Origin: CAWJJM01 sp963843275
GTDB taxonomy: Bacteria > Acidobacteriota > Thermoanaerobaculia > Multivoradales > JBCCEF01
Reading direction: 5' to 3'
DNA length: 64,000 nucleotides
NCBI GenBank assembly: GCA_963843275.1
Contig: CAWJJM010000010.1
Span: 186,001-250,000 of the forward strand
Shown here one piece after another: positions 25,255 through 35,607 of the stretch. Position 1 is the first letter of the stretch. Each line of letters begins with the position of its first letter. Below the pieces are notes generated by a model that had not been told where the DNA came from, made no database searches, and saw only the letters and a program-made list of their open reading frames with translations. A program made the translations under genes and the position numbers.

Positions 25255-26322
25255 TCAGGTGATCCCCACCTCGGAGTTGTCGCCCACCATGAAGCGGTAG
25301 GCGCGCGGCTTGAAGTCGGTCTTGACGATGCGGACGTTGCGCCCCACCAGCGAGCCGTCGATGCGCAACGGGATGTCGCGGATCTCGCTGCCGGCGAGGA
25401 TGATCGAGTTCTCGATCTCGCAGCGCGCCAGGCGGCAGTCGTCACCGATCGAGGTGTAGGGCCCCACGAAGGCGTGCTCGATCACCGTGCGCTCGCCGAT
25501 CACCACCGGGCCGCGGATGATCGAGTCGACGATCTCTACCCCCTCGCCGAGCTCCACCCGCCCCTCGATGCGGCTGCCGTCCTCGAACGGCCCGCGGCGC
25601 TTGCTCTCCAGCGCCTCGAGCACGATCCGGTTGGCCTCCAGCATGTCCTCGAGCTTGCCGGTGTCCTTCCACCAGCCGCGCACCACGTGCGGGTGGACGT
25701 CGAAGCCGCGGTCCACCAGGTCCTGGATCGCGTCGGTGATCTCCAGCTCGCCGCGCGCCGACGGCCGGATGCGGTGCACCGACTCGAAGATGTTGGAGTC
25801 GAACATGTAGACGCCGACCAGCGCCAGGTTGCTCTTCGGCTCGGCCGGCTTCTCCACCAGGCGCCGCACCTTGCCGCCGTCCGACAGCTCGGCGACGCCG
25901 AACTGCTCGGGGTTGGGCACCCGGGCGAGGAGGATCTCGGCATTGGCGCCCACCGACCGGAACTCGTCCACCAGCGAGGTGATGCCGCCGGCGATGAGGT
26001 TGTCGCCGAGGTACATGACGAACGGGTCGCCGGCCATGAACTCCTCGGCGATCATCACCGCGTGGGCCAGGCCGCGCGGCGCGTCCTGCTCGATGTAGGT
26101 GACCCGCGCCCCGAACCGCGAGCCGTCACCCACCGCGGCGCGGATCTCGTCGCCGGTGTCGCCGACGATGATCCCGATCTCGGAGATGCCGGCGGCGACG
26201 ATCGACTCGATGCCGTAGAACAGCACCGGCTTGTTCGCCACCGGCACGAGCTGCTTGGCCGAGGTGTAGGTCAGCGGCCGGAGCCGGGTGCCCTTGCCGC
26301 CGGAGAGGATGAGTCCTTTCAT
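25255..26322 (-). CDS. rmlA: glucose-1-phosphate thymidylyltransferase, long form with left-handed beta-helix
   Basis: Makes dTDP-glucose from dTTP and glucose-1-phosphate. I chose the ATG at 26322 (MKGLILSGGKGTRLRPLTYT), giving 355 residues; an ATG 13 codons upstream lacks homology. The nucleotidyltransferase domain (1-235) carries GGKGTRLRP, YLGDN and VEKP segments. A C-terminal hexapeptide-repeat beta-helix (about 245-340) marks the long type seen in antibiotic and surface-sugar clusters, rather than the short RmlA of enterobacteria. It is the first gene of the nucleotide-sugar run. Confidence 0.9.
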   Translation of the reverse strand: MKGLILSGGKGTRLRPLTYTSAKQLVPVANKPVLFYGIESIVAAGISEIGIIVGDTGDEIRAAVGDGSRFGARVTYIEQDAPRGLAHAVMIAEEFMAGDPFVMYLGDNLIAGGITSLVDEFRSVGANAEILLARVPNPEQFGVAELSDGGKVRRLVEKPAEPKSNLALVGVYMFDSNIFESVHRIRPSARGELEITDAIQDLVDRGFDVHPHVVRGWWKDTGKLEDMLEANRIVLEALESKRRGPFEDGSRIEGRVELGEGVEIVDSIIRGPVVIGERTVIEHAFVGPYTSIGDDCRLARCEIENSIILAGSEIRDIPLRIDGSLVGRNVRIVKTDFKPRAYRFMVGDNSEVGIT

Positions 26323-26386
26323 CGTGCTTCCCTTCTGGTGGCAGCGCGCGCCGCCGGCCACCCCGGACCCCGGCCCGCGCGCCGGC

Positions 26387-28879
26387 TCAGGGGACGGTGG
26401 TCGTCGTCCGGGCGGTGAGCGGCAGGAACGTCCCCACGTTCTTCAGGCTGAGGGTGAAGTAGTACTCGGTGTCGCGGCGCGAGCCGGCGCGGAAGTCGCG
26501 CATCTCCAGCCGCACCGCGTAGCACTGCGAGGTCCAGTTGAGCACGTAGCTCTGCTGCTGCAGCAGGCTCTGCTCGAGGTCGTAGTTGACCTGGGCGTCG
26601 AAGCGCAGCCGCCGCGGCAGGACGTTGAGGCTCCCGTACAGCCGCACCTGGTCCGAGCGCGTCGCGCCGGTCTCGCCGTCGTAGCGGGTGAACCAGGTGG
26701 CCGTCGTCGAGCCGCGGCGGAACCGGTAGGCACCGGTGAGCGAGGTGCCGAGCAGGTTCGAGAAGAAGGTGCTGTAGTCGACCTGGACCTTGAGGTTCGT
26801 CTCCAGCGAGGGGCTGAAACGCAGCAGCGCCTGCAACGGGCCCTGCTGGGTGGTGTCGCCGGCCGCGCTGCGCTGCTCCGGCTGGTCGCTGTCGAAGCTG
26901 ATCTCCTGGCCGATCTCGAAGGCGAGGATCTCGCGCGCGCTGCCACCCTCCTCGGCCGCCGGCTTGGCGAGCAGGCGGTTGACCAGCGACCAGCGACCGC
27001 TCTGGGTCGAGCCCAGGCCGAAGCCCGAGACGGTGCGCCGCAGGTTGTCGACCTCGTCGAAGTTCGGCACCTCGCCCTGCTGGTCGAAAGCGCCGAGGTA
27101 CTGGAAGTTGAAGCGCGGCTCGATGACGTGCTTGAAGCGGCCGAAGCCACCGACGTGGGCGTCGAAGATGCGGGCCACCGACGGCCCGACGATCTCGGCG
27201 CCGGCGAACGGCACGGCGCGGGTCAGCGCCTCGCCCTTGAACCGCGTGGTGGCGAGGATCTCGTCGCGCCGCTCGGGGTCGAGCTGGGCGAGCTCGGCGT
27301 CGGACCAGATCGAGTCGCTGTACCAGGTCAGGCGGCCGCCCCCGGAGACCGAGAGCGACATCCACGGCACCGGGCGCCAGGGGAGGGTGAGCTGCGGGAA
27401 CAGGTCGAAGCGGCCGTAGCTCTGGTTGTAGTTGCGCTGGCGGTCGACCACCAGCCAGGACGCCGACGACAGCGCCTGCAGGTAGACCGGCAGCGCGCCG
27501 AGCTTGGTGGGGCGCAGGCGGTACTCGACCTCCGGCGCCTGGACCTGGCGGATGGTGCGCTCGGCGGTCGTGGCGGTGGCGGGCGCCAGGAAGGTCTCGC
27601 GGTCGAGCACCAGGACGTTGAGCGAGTGCGGACCCCAGTTGCCGCTGACGAAGCCGCGGCTCTCCAGGGAGCGGATGGTGTTGCGGTCGAAATCGCGCTC
27701 GAAGTCGCGGAAGAACTGGAAGTCCGAGAAGTCGTGGTACGACACCACCCCGCGCAGGCCCCAGGGGAGGTCGTCGGTGCGGTGCTCCCAGTCGAGCTTC
27801 CAGCGCCACTGCTCGAGGCCCACCTCCTGGTCGGCGTTGGGATCGCGGATGGCGTAGCCGATGAACGTCCCGGAGGTCCCCTCGCTGGGCCGGTAGCGGA
27901 ACTCGTCGCCGACCCCGAGGTAGCCGGCCGAGTAGGTGTCGACGTGGAGCGTGGTGTCGAAGCTGCGCCCCAGCACCTGGTAGTAGGCCAGCCCCAGCTC
28001 CGAGCCGCGGCGCGCCGAGTAGCCGATCTCCGGGATGAGCAGCCCGGAGGTGCGCTCCGACTTCGCCGGCCACACGATGTAGGGCGTGTAGAGGATCGGC
28101 AGCCGCTTGACCCGCATCGAAGCGTTGTGGACGTAGGCGTAGCCCTCCGCCTCGACGCGGGCGCGGCTGAGCCGGAAGCTCCAGGCGGGGTGCTCGCCCG
28201 AGCACGAGGTGAAGACGCCGTCCTCCACGGTGTAGAGGTCGTCGCCGATCTTCGACACCTTGTGGCCGCTGAAGTAGTAGTCGGGGGAGACGAAGGCGTT
28301 GGCCTCGACGAAGTCCCCCGTCTTGGTCTCGAGATGGAAGACGGCCGACTCCGCGGTGAGCCGCTTGGGCCCCTGGTCGAGCACCACGTGGCCCACCGCC
28401 GTGGCGGTGCTCGACGCCAGGTCGAGGTCGATGCGGTCGGCGGAGAGGTCGACGTCCTGGTAGTGGATCTCGACGTGGCCCGAGGCGGCCGCGTAGTCCT
28501 CGCGGACGAACTCGAGCTCGTCGGCGCTGCCGCTGACCTCGCCGCCGCCGTTCGCCTCCGGGATCGGCAGGCGGAAGGTGGGCCGCTCGGCGGTCTCGGG
28601 CTCCTCGGGCTCCGCCGCGGCCGCAGCCGCCGTGGGGCTGGCGGGCGCCGCCGGCGGCGCCGTCGCCGGCGACCCGGCCGCCGCGTCGCCGGCCACCGGC
28701 CGCTCGCGGTCGATCTCCGGCTGGGGCACCGGCTGGTCGGGCTTCTCCTGCGGCGCCGGCACCGGCGTCTGCGCCACGGCGGGCAGCGCCGCCGCCGACA
28801 GCAGGACGGCGAGCGCCAGCGCCCCCGGCGAGGCCCGACGGCCGCCGCCGCGGCGGCACCTGGAGGACGGGGCCGGCAC
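26387..28879 (-). CDS. lptD: LPS-assembly outer membrane protein LptD
   Basis: Outer-membrane beta-barrel that inserts lipopolysaccharide into the outer leaflet. It has 830 residues. A signal peptide (about 15-36, ALALAVLLSAAALPAVA) is followed by an Ala/Pro/Glu-rich linker and a periplasmic LptA/OstA-like beta-jellyroll (about 105-235). The large barrel contains the family segment LYTPYIVWPAKSERTSGLLIPE. Few cysteines are present, so the disulfide arrangement of E. coli LptD is not evident. It starts directly at the thiolase stop. It agrees with the other signs of a true LPS outer membrane. Confidence 0.88.
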   Translation of the reverse strand: MPAPSSRCRRGGGRRASPGALALAVLLSAAALPAVAQTPVPAPQEKPDQPVPQPEIDRERPVAGDAAAGSPATAPPAAPASPTAAAAAAEPEEPETAERPTFRLPIPEANGGGEVSGSADELEFVREDYAAASGHVEIHYQDVDLSADRIDLDLASSTATAVGHVVLDQGPKRLTAESAVFHLETKTGDFVEANAFVSPDYYFSGHKVSKIGDDLYTVEDGVFTSCSGEHPAWSFRLSRARVEAEGYAYVHNASMRVKRLPILYTPYIVWPAKSERTSGLLIPEIGYSARRGSELGLAYYQVLGRSFDTTLHVDTYSAGYLGVGDEFRYRPSEGTSGTFIGYAIRDPNADQEVGLEQWRWKLDWEHRTDDLPWGLRGVVSYHDFSDFQFFRDFERDFDRNTIRSLESRGFVSGNWGPHSLNVLVLDRETFLAPATATTAERTIRQVQAPEVEYRLRPTKLGALPVYLQALSSASWLVVDRQRNYNQSYGRFDLFPQLTLPWRPVPWMSLSVSGGGRLTWYSDSIWSDAELAQLDPERRDEILATTRFKGEALTRAVPFAGAEIVGPSVARIFDAHVGGFGRFKHVIEPRFNFQYLGAFDQQGEVPNFDEVDNLRRTVSGFGLGSTQSGRWSLVNRLLAKPAAEEGGSAREILAFEIGQEISFDSDQPEQRSAAGDTTQQGPLQALLRFSPSLETNLKVQVDYSTFFSNLLGTSLTGAYRFRRGSTTATWFTRYDGETGATRSDQVRLYGSLNVLPRRLRFDAQVNYDLEQSLLQQQSYVLNWTSQCYAVRLEMRDFRAGSRRDTEYYFTLSLKNVGTFLPLTARTTTTVP

Positions 28880-30061
<1,182 letters not shown>

Positions 30062-30260
30062 CGCAGGAACTCCTCTTCCTCTGCGTTCTCTGCCTCGGTT
30101 GGACCGCCTCGAGACCCGGTCCCGGTCGGGTCGGGTGGGTCGCACGATCGTAACATAGCGACGCCCCTGGCCGGCCCCGCGGGCGGCCCGCCGGAGCCCG
30201 CCGAATCGCCCGTGTCCCGGGGCTTTTCCGACGTCGTCCGGGGTCCGGTAGGATCGGCGC

Positions 30261-30701
30261 GTGGAGCGTCCGGGCCGGGCACTGGGAGTGGACTTCGGCG
30301 AGCGCCGGATCGGCCTGGCGGTGGCCGACGCGGACGGGCGGGTGGCGACCCCGCTGACGGTGGTCCCCCGCACCTCCGACCGCGCCGCGATCGCCGCCAT
30401 CCTCGAGGTCGTGCGCCGCGAGGGCATCGCCGTCGTCGTCGCCGGCGAGCCGGTCGGCCTCGGCGGCGAGCGCGGCGCCGCGGCCGAGCGGGCGCGGGGC
30501 TTCGCCGCGCGCCTGGCACGGGCGGCCCGACTGCCCCTGGTGGTGGTCGGCGAAGCGCTGACCAGCGTCGAGGCCGAGCGGCGGCTGCGCGGTGCCGGCG
30601 CCGCGCGCCGCGCCCCGGTCGACGCGGTGGCGGCGCAGATCCTGCTTCAGGAGGCGCTCGACCGCGGGCTGGTCGCCGCCGCAGCGGTCGCGGAACCCTG
30701 A
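30261..30701 (+). CDS. ruvX: Holliday-junction-resolvase-like protein RuvX/YqgF
   Basis: RNase H-fold protein of 146 residues implicated in 16S rRNA maturation and, by fold, junction resolution. The N-terminal motif LGVDFGERRIGLAV carries the first catalytic Asp (residue 11). VVVAGEPVGLGGE and the GEALTSVEAERRL segment follow. The last Asp is in APVDAVAAQILLQEAL. The stop overlaps the mltG start by one base (TGATG), so the two are translationally coupled. Confidence 0.92.
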   Translation: MERPGRALGVDFGERRIGLAVADADGRVATPLTVVPRTSDRAAIAAILEVVRREGIAVVVAGEPVGLGGERGAAAERARGFAARLARAARLPLVVVGEALTSVEAERRLRGAGAARRAPVDAVAAQILLQEALDRGLVAAAAVAEP

Positions 30702-31972
30702 TGCCGAGCCCACGCCGCAAGAAGCTCCTGGGCTGCCTGGCCCTGCTGCTCGCCGCCGCCGCGGCGGCCGCGGCGGCGGGCGCCTGGTGGTCGACGCGGT
30801 TCCTCGCCAGCCCGTACCAGGGCTACCCGGGCGACGAGCGCGTCGTCGTGATCGCCCCCGGCACCCCGTCCACCCGCATCCTCGAGCAGCTCGAGGCGGC
30901 CGGCGTGGTCGCCGACGCGCGCCTCCTGCGCCTCTACCTGGTGCTCGGCCTCGGCTCGCCGCCGCTGCAGGCCGGCGAGTACCGCTTCGCCGGTCCCGCC
31001 ACCCCGCGCCGGGTGCTCGACAAGCTGATCCGCGGCGAGGTGATGGACCACCCGGTGACGATCGTCGAGGGCCTGACGCTCGAGGAGACCGCCGACGCCC
31101 TGGTCGCCGCCGGCCTCGGCGGCCGCGACGCCTTCCTCGCCGCGATGCGCGACCCGGCAGCGATCGCCGACCTCGACCCGGGGGCGGACACCCTGGAGGG
31201 ATACCTCTTCCCGTCGACCTATCGCTTCGTCCGCGGCACCGCGGAAGCCGACATCGTGGCCACCCTGGTGCGCACCTTCCGCGAGGCGTGGCAGCGCGAG
31301 GTGGAACCGGTCCTCGCCGCCGCCGCTCCGGGGCCCGCCGCCCCGGCGGCGCCGCCCGCCGCACCGCCGCAGGACGGCCTCGACGGCGCGGGCGGCCCGC
31401 CGGGCGACGCCCCCGCCGAAGCCGCCGCCACCGCGGGCGCGGAGACCGCCGGCGGCGGCGCGGTGGCGCCCCCGGGTCCGGCGCCCCGCAGCGTGCACGA
31501 CGTCGTCATCCTGGCCAGCGTGGTCGAGAAGGAGGCCAAGGTCGACCGCGAGCGGCCCCTCATCGCCGGCGTCTACGCCAACCGGCTGGCGCGCGGCATC
31601 GCGCTCTACGCGGACCCGACGGTGATCTACGCGCTGAAGCGCCTGGACCGCTGGGACGGCAACCTGACGCGGGAGAACCTGCGCACCGACTCGCCCTACA
31701 ACACCTATCGCAACCCGGGCCTGCCGCCCGGCCCGATCTGCTCGCCCGGCCTGGCCAGCCTGCGGGCCGCCGCCGACCCGGCCGACGTGCCCTACCTCTA
31801 CTTCGTCAGCCGCAACGACGGCACGCACGTCTTCTCCACCAACATCGCCGAGCACAACCGCAACGTGACCCGCTGGCAGCGCCGCCGCGGCCGCCGTGGG
31901 GACACCCCGCCGCCCCGCCACGCGGACGGCGGGGGAGCCCCCGATCCGCGGGCCGGCGACGGCCGCGACTGA
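30701..31972 (+). CDS. mltG: endolytic murein transglycosylase MltG with a large Ala/Pro-rich insertion
   Basis: Inner-membrane lytic transglycosylase that cuts nascent peptidoglycan and limits glycan length. It has 423 residues with an N-terminal signal anchor (8-28). A LysM-like region (about 45-115) precedes the YceG domain with GYLFPSTYRF. The catalytic Glu region is SVVEKEAKVDRERP (about 272-285), followed by NPGLPPGPICSPGLASLRAA and DGTHVFSTNIAEHN. Between about residues 205 and 265 the domain is interrupted by a low-complexity Ala/Pro/Gly stretch not seen in typical MltG. The C-terminus is a basic/Pro tail. Confidence 0.9.
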   Translation: MPSPRRKKLLGCLALLLAAAAAAAAAGAWWSTRFLASPYQGYPGDERVVVIAPGTPSTRILEQLEAAGVVADARLLRLYLVLGLGSPPLQAGEYRFAGPATPRRVLDKLIRGEVMDHPVTIVEGLTLEETADALVAAGLGGRDAFLAAMRDPAAIADLDPGADTLEGYLFPSTYRFVRGTAEADIVATLVRTFREAWQREVEPVLAAAAPGPAAPAAPPAAPPQDGLDGAGGPPGDAPAEAAATAGAETAGGGAVAPPGPAPRSVHDVVILASVVEKEAKVDRERPLIAGVYANRLARGIALYADPTVIYALKRLDRWDGNLTRENLRTDSPYNTYRNPGLPPGPICSPGLASLRAAADPADVPYLYFVSRNDGTHVFSTNIAEHNRNVTRWQRRRGRRGDTPPPRHADGGGAPDPRAGDGRD

Positions 31973-32021
31973 ACCGGCCGCGCGGCTCCGCGGCGCAGCA
32001 CACGGTCCGCCGCGGCGCGCG

Positions 32022-32049
32022 TTGACTTTGCGGAATCCCCTGGTATATC
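32022..32049 (+). promoter_or_regulatory. sigma70-like promoter of the pseudokinase-TonB gene
   Basis: TTGACT (32022-32027) and TATATC (32044-32049) are separated by 16 bases in an AT-rich island just after mltG. The island lies about 85 bases upstream of the next start codon and has another T-run (TTTTTT) downstream. This indicates that the following gene is transcribed separately from ruvX-mltG. Confidence 0.55.
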
Positions 32050-32132
32050 AACAGACTACGTTTTTTCAGGCTCGGGCGTACCCGGGTCGTCCGGGGCGGC
32101 TCGCGGGCCGCCCGTCGTGCCGGAGGTGAGCC

Positions 32133-34053
32133 ATGAGGAGTCGTGAGGAGTTCGGTCCCTATCTGTTGCTCAAGAAGCTCTCCGAGGATCCCCTGGGCGA
32201 GTCCTTCCGCGCCGGCCGCATCGGCGGTCGCGGTGTCGAGCAGGTCGTCCTGCTGCGGGTGTTCAACGGGCGCGCGCTCGACGGGACGAGGCTGGCGGCG
32301 GCGATCGCGGAGCGGGAGGCGGTGCAGAAGGCGCTCAAGAGCCCGCACATCGGCAACGGCGCCGGCCTCGGCGAGGAGAGGGGCGTCCCCTACGCCGCCT
32401 ACGACTACATCTCCGGAAAGAACCTCGAGAGCCTGCTGATCCAGGCCTCCAACACCAACTCCCCCATCCCCACCGACCACGCGCTGCTGGTCGCGGAACG
32501 GCTGTCGCTGGCGCTGTCGGTGGCCGCCGAGACCCGGGTCGCCGAGCAGCGGGTGATGCACGGCTTCGCCCTGCCGCACCTGGTGATGGTGTCGAACGAG
32601 GGCGAGACGCGGGTGCTCGGGTTCGAGGTGGCGCCCGGCCTGATCGAGCAGGCCGCCAGCTTCGGCCCCGAGATCACCCGCTACCTCGCCCCGGAGCTGG
32701 TGGAGAGCGGCGTCGCCCAGCGCTCCGACGACGTCTTCACGCTCGGCGCCACCCTGTTCGAGCTGCTCGCCTGCCAGCCCCTCCCGGAGTCGGATATGGC
32801 CGGCTTCGGGGACCTGATCGCCAACGGCCGGGTGGCCTTCGACAGCACGCCGTTCCCGCCCGCCATCGCGGCGCTGCTCGGTCGCAGCCTGGCGCCGCGC
32901 GAGCAGCGCCTGCCCGACGCCGCCGCCTGGCACAAGGCGCTGGCCCAGTTGATGGTGGACGGCGGCTATGCCGCGACCACCTTCAACCTCGCCTTCTTCA
33001 TGCACAACCTCTTCCGGCAGGAGATCGAGGAGGAGAGCCGGGAGATCGAGGAGGAGAAGGCGATCGAGGTGGCCCCGGCCACCGCGGCGGCAGCCGCCGC
33101 CGCGGGCGCGGCCGCCGAGCCCGCCGCCGGCGCCGCCCCGCCGCCGCCCGCCGAGCCCGCTCCCGAGGCCGGCTCGCGCAAGGGCCTGGTGGGAGCGCTG
33201 GCCGCGCTGCTGGTCCTGGCGCTGGTCGGGGCCGCGAGCTGGTACTTCTTCTTCCGTGGGGCAGCGCCGGAGGCGGCGACGCCCGTCGAGCCCGCCGCCC
33301 AGGTGGCGGAGACGGCGCCGCCCGAGCCCCAGGGCCCCTCGCCGGAGGAGATCCAGAGCCAGATCACCAACATGATCGACGAGCGCAGCCAGGCGATGGA
33401 GGACAAGCTGCGCGGCCAGTACGACGAGCGGATCAAGGACCTGCAGAAGCAGCTCCAGCAGGCCGAGGACGAGGCCAACCGCCGCGCGGCGGCCGAGCGC
33501 GAGCAGCAGCGGCTGGCCGCCGAGCAGGCGGCGCGCGAGGCGGAGGAACAGCGGCTGGCCGAGGAGAAGCGGAAGGCCGACGCCGCCGCCGCGGCGAAGG
33601 CGGCCGCCGAGAAGAAGGCCGCCGAGGAGGCCGCCGCGGCGGCCGCCGCCGGTGGCGACGCCGGGGACGCCGCCGGTCGAGGCCACCGGCCCCGACGGGA
33701 CGAAGACGGCGGCCCGGCAGCCGCCGCCGAAGCCGGAGCCGCCGAAGGTCAAGGTCGGCGACCTGGTGACCATGGGCCCGGGCGTCAGTCCCCCCGAGCT
33801 GCTCCGCGAGCCGCAGCTGCGCTATCCGCCGATGGCCAAGAAGCTCGGCAAAGAGGCGGACGTGGACGTCCGGGTGCTGGTGGACGAGAACGGCCAGGTG
33901 CGCACCGCGGAGCTGATCGGCAACCAGAAGGCGGGCTTCGGCTTCGACGACGCCGCGTTGGAGGCCGCCCGCGGCGCCCGCTACACGCCGGCGACCAAGG
34001 ACGGGGTGCGGGTGAAGATGTACCACGTGCTGCGCATCAAGTTCCACCTCTGA
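32133..34053 (+). CDS. membrane protein: pseudokinase domain, transmembrane helix, coiled coil and TonB C-terminal domain (one frame break)
   Basis: About 639 residues. Residues 1-290 follow a Ser/Thr-kinase fold: FGPYLLLKKLSEDPLGESF (glycine-loop region), VVLLRVFNG where the VAIK Lys would lie, and an APE-helix segment RYLAPELVESGVAQRSDDVF. The catalytic loop reads MHGFALPHL and the DFG position LGFEVAPG, so catalytic and metal-binding Asp residues are missing. A transmembrane helix (about 350-375) is followed by a long charged Ala/Glu/Arg coiled coil (about 405-515) and a TonB C-terminal domain (about 555-639, with LRYPPMAKKLGKEADVDVRV and ending LRIKFHL). The frame slips near 33650, one extra G after GCC repeats restoring VATPGTPPVE. 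I infer a cytosolic sensor coupled to outer-membrane energy transduction. Confidence 0.8.
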
Positions 34054-34186
34054 TCGCGGCCCCCACGGGAGCGTGGCCGTCCGCCGTCGGCCGACGGTGG
34101 ACGGTCGCGTCGCGCACTCCACGCCCGCCGCGGGGCCGTCGGCGGCGCCGGCCGCGGCGGCTAGAATCCCCCCAGGAGGAGACCCC

Positions 34187-34834
34187 ATGACCCGAGCATC
34201 CCGAGGAGCCTTCCGCCGTCCCCGTCCCGCCCTGGCCGCGGCCGTCGCCGCGGTGCTGGTCGCCGCCTGCGGCGGTGGACCGGGCGAGGAGACGGCGCCG
34301 CAGCACGTGGTGAACCAGGAGCTCGGCATCGCCCTCGACATCCCCGCCGACGCGGGGTTCACCGTGGCGGAGAATCGCGGCGACGTCCTGCGCCTCGCCT
34401 CCGCCGGCGGCGCGGACCTCGGGCCGGGCACGGTCACCTTCGCGGCCGGGCCGCTGCGGACCGCCGGCGTGAACCTGGTCGAGGCGGTCAACGACCGCAA
34501 GCAGGAGATCGAGGCCGCCGGCGGCCAGTTCCTCGGGCAGATCGAGCTCGGCAGCCAGCTCGGCCCGGCCTACAGCACGCGCGGCCGGCTGCCGGCCGAC
34601 GGCGGGCAGGAGGTCGAGGAGATCCGCATCTTCGCCGTCCACCCCTCGGGCGACCGCCTCCTCTGGCTGACCTACCGCTACACGCCGCGCCCCGGCGAGA
34701 CCCGGGCACGGGTCGACCAGGCGCTCGAGGTGATGGGCTGGATCGCGGCGGAGAACGCCGGCGCCGGCGACGCGGGGGAGGGCGGGGCGGAGGGTGCGGC
34801 GCCCGCCGCGCCGGCGGCCCCGGGCCAGGGCTGA
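34187..34834 (+). CDS. lipoprotein of unknown function
   Basis: A 215-residue protein with a basic N-terminus, hydrophobic core and lipobox LVAACGGG (Cys near residue 28), so a lipid-anchored periplasmic protein is likely. An AGGAGGA ribosome binding site lies 6 bases upstream. The mature domain (about 42-185) has an immunity- or stress-type alpha/beta look: LGIALDIPADAGFTV at the start, and YRYTPRPGETRARVDQALEVM near the end. The last 25 residues are Ala/Gly/Pro. No named family is recognised. It follows the TonB-type gene by 133 bases and may share its transcript. Confidence 0.75.
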   Translation: MTRASRGAFRRPRPALAAAVAAVLVAACGGGPGEETAPQHVVNQELGIALDIPADAGFTVAENRGDVLRLASAGGADLGPGTVTFAAGPLRTAGVNLVEAVNDRKQEIEAAGGQFLGQIELGSQLGPAYSTRGRLPADGGQEVEEIRIFAVHPSGDRLLWLTYRYTPRPGETRARVDQALEVMGWIAAENAGAGDAGEGGAEGAAPAAPAAPGQG

Positions 34835-34865
34835 GCCCCGGCCGCAGGGGGTGGCGCGGCGGGGT

Positions 34866-34898
34866 GGCCGCCCGCCCCCGGCGCGGGAGCGGGCGGCC
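34866..34898. terminator. GC-rich hairpin between convergent genes
   Basis: GGCCGCCCG (34866-34874) and CGGGCGGCC (34890-34898) form a perfect 9-bp stem with a 15-base loop. It sits just after the lipoprotein stop and before the end of the convergent protease remnant. No T-run follows, so it may act as a transcript-stabilising or Rho-aided end rather than an intrinsic terminator. Confidence 0.4.
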
Positions 34899-34913
34899 GG
34901 CGCCGCCGGCGGG

Positions 34914-35509
34914 CTACGGCCGGTCGAGCCAGAAGTCGTAGCCGCCGCTGCCGCTGTAGGAGAGGATCCTCCACACGTAGTAGCCGGCGCTGCCGTCGTA
35001 GGTGATCGCCTCCGACGAGCTCGACGACAGCGAGCTCGCCACCGTCACCCAGCGACGGCCGTTCCAGCGCCACAGGTAGAGGTCGAAATCGGCGCTCCCG
35101 GGGCCCTCCAGCCAACCGCGCTGGGTCCCGGACGAGGAGTAGTAGTAGGTGCCGTTCGGCTGGTAGTCGGAATCGCCGGTGCCGCTGAGCGAGCCGCTGT
35201 AGTGGTCGCAGGCGTCGCACGGCGCACCGCCGCCGCACCGCCGCCGCCACCACCTCCGCCGTACAGCGCGACGATGCCCGCCTCGTCGTCGGAGGCGGTC
35301 GACGCCGGGCCGTTGTTGCACGCCGACACCGAGGGGTACATGGTCGCGCCGCTGACTGTGGTGTGGGCCAGGCCGAGGCCGTGCCCCGCCTCGTGCACCA
35401 TCACCCCCTCGATGTAGTACTCCCCCGAGCAGCCGGAGCCGCCCGGATCCTCCGACTGGGAGGTCCAGGGGCACGCGCCCACCCCGTCCGGATTGCAGGA
35501 TAGAAGCAA
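34914..35509 (-). pseudogene. 5'-truncated metzincin metalloprotease with pre-peptidase C-terminal-like domain
   Basis: Remnant of a secreted zinc protease. The conserved zinc motif HEAGHGLGLAH (HExxHxxGxxH) and a Met-turn (SGATMYPSVS) are intact, so the family is metzincin (matrixin-like). The frame changes near 35240 from the Gly-rich linker into a beta-sandwich resembling a pre-peptidase C-terminal domain (APCDACDHYSGSLSGTGDSD). The coding similarity begins abruptly at CNPDGVGACPWTS near 35505. No signal peptide, propeptide or N-terminal half of the catalytic domain is found before the divergent ABC gene at 35608. Either a deletion or an assembly join has removed the 5' part. Confidence 0.75.
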
Positions 35510-35607
35510 CTACCGAGCTACAGTAATTAGGTGCGCACCACCCCGAAAAGCGGGACACGGCCCGCACGGCCGGGTGGCGGGGCGGGCTGCTGTATCCTCG
35601 GCTGCCG

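Noticed and set aside
33652..34053. Separate small TonB protein
   Set aside because: No ribosome binding site before its ATG. The preceding coiled coil leads straight into it if one base is removed, so it is the C-terminus of the pseudokinase fusion.
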